Shown here: one piece after another, positions 63,826 through 64,000 of the stretch
How the letters are laid out: each line of letters begins with the position of its first letter
How positions within the stretch are numbered: the stretch's first letter is position 1
Source of the DNA: an uncultured Aquimarina sp.
Lineage (GTDB): Bacteria > Bacteroidota > Bacteroidia > Flavobacteriales > Flavobacteriaceae
Length of the DNA stretch: 64,000 bases
Assembly: GCF_947492405.1 (NCBI RefSeq)
Contig: NZ_CANLMP010000002.1
Coordinates: 930,001-994,000, forward strand
Reading direction: 5' to 3'
Program-made: the position numbers and the translations under genes
Notes under the pieces: generated by a model
Told to the model about the DNA's origin: nothing
Seen by the model: the letters and a program-made list of their open reading frames with translations, nothing else
The model's database searches: none

Positions 63826-64000
63826 CTAATCTATCCTTGTATAGATCAATTTATCCAATGTAGGACCTGATCCATAAGAAAATGACAAACTTAATTTGTT
63901 GTTTTCCAGCAATAAAACAACTCCTTCTGTAGCACCTTCTTCATTAATCACATCTTCAGGCTTATAACTAAAGCTAAAAACCCCACTGCTAATGAACTTC
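63826..64000 (-). CDS. C-terminal end of an unknown gene (runs off the right edge)
   Basis: An open minus-strand frame of 57 codons plus stop, cut by the window edge. It reads as beta-strand-rich (FSFSYKPEDVINEEGATEGV, LSLSFSYGSGPT, LIYTRID). No motif is recognisable; nothing about the function can be said. Confidence 0.55.
   Translation of the reverse strand, partial: KFISSGVFSFSYKPEDVINEEGATEGVVLLLENNKLSLSFSYGSGPTLDKLIYTRID

Overview
The window is AT-rich DNA from a member of the Bacteroidota, most likely a marine Flavobacteriaceae of the Aquimarina type (the genus is inferred from gene content only). Supporting marks are: type IX secretion (T9SS) genes and cargo (a GldH lipoprotein, a PorZ-like propeller protein, a subtilase with a C-terminal sorting domain); a CarboxypepD_reg-type N-terminus on a TonB receptor; several LytTR, TPR-AraC and M56/BlaI regulators typical of the phylum; and promoters of the TTTG-N19/20-TAnnTTTG type. 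No tRNA, rRNA, CRISPR array, prophage or complete insertion sequence was recognised.

Layout. 1-3.9 kb: an accessory island of four tiny minus-strand genes for leader-type secreted or modified peptides (RiPP/bacteriocin-like), flanked by two paralogous membrane TPR-AraC regulators; two of the peptide genes share a duplicated ~65-bp upstream module. 4-9.4 kb: DCC-family protein, a LolD/MacB-like ABC transporter, and small conserved proteins. 9.4-11.1 kb: LytS/LytTR two-component system. 11.4-13.1 kb: ankyrin protein, Crp-like regulator, NTF2-like lipoprotein. 13.1-20.7 kb: two divergent TetR units. One (minus) carries an SRPBCC protein and a lipoprotein; the other (plus) carries an RND/MMPL exporter, a LolA-like periplasmic protein and a beta-barrel protein, and looks like a lipid export pathway with recognisable operators. 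20.8-26.9 kb: astacin-like protease lipoprotein, small lipoproteins, a HAD phosphatase with a puzzling start, a TonB receptor and RecO. 26.9-31.8 kb: PorZ-like protein, glutamate dehydrogenase, cystathionine gamma-synthase-like enzyme.

32-37.2 kb: conserved single genes (RsiV-like lipoprotein, DinB, ArsC/Spx-like, EamA transporter, thioesterase, bestrophin, YheT-like hydrolase). 37.5-41.1 kb: a large mosaic subtilase exported by T9SS. 41.2-42.8 kb: a GNAT enzyme, a decayed ABC ATPase and a nearly gene-free stretch with a minus-strand terminator. 42.8-44.9 kb: a two-subunit 3-oxoacid CoA-transferase with a peroxiredoxin gene between its halves. 45-51.4 kb: two tandem class A penicillin-binding proteins, gldH and a RicT-like PSP1 protein in one tightly packed minus-strand run. 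51.6-54.1 kb: TrhO, a 28-residue peptide gene with a strong Shine-Dalgarno sequence, and recA. 54.3-57 kb: lipoprotein, ECF sigma factor and a membrane-anchored partner with a barrel-like end. 57-60.5 kb: PlsC-like acyltransferase, TrpS, and a hydrolase gene broken by a frameshift in a G7 run. 60.6-62.5 kb: BlaI/BlaR1-like pair behind three dyad operators. 62.6-64 kb: a lipoprotein, a possible small peptide gene and the 3' end of an unknown gene.

The most unusual parts are the peptide/TPR-regulator island at the left edge, the recA-adjacent micropeptide, the TetR-controlled envelope export locus, and two genes whose reading frames need explanation (HAD at 23.7 kb, hydrolase at 59.4 kb). All functional calls come from reading the translated sequence; none were checked against a database.
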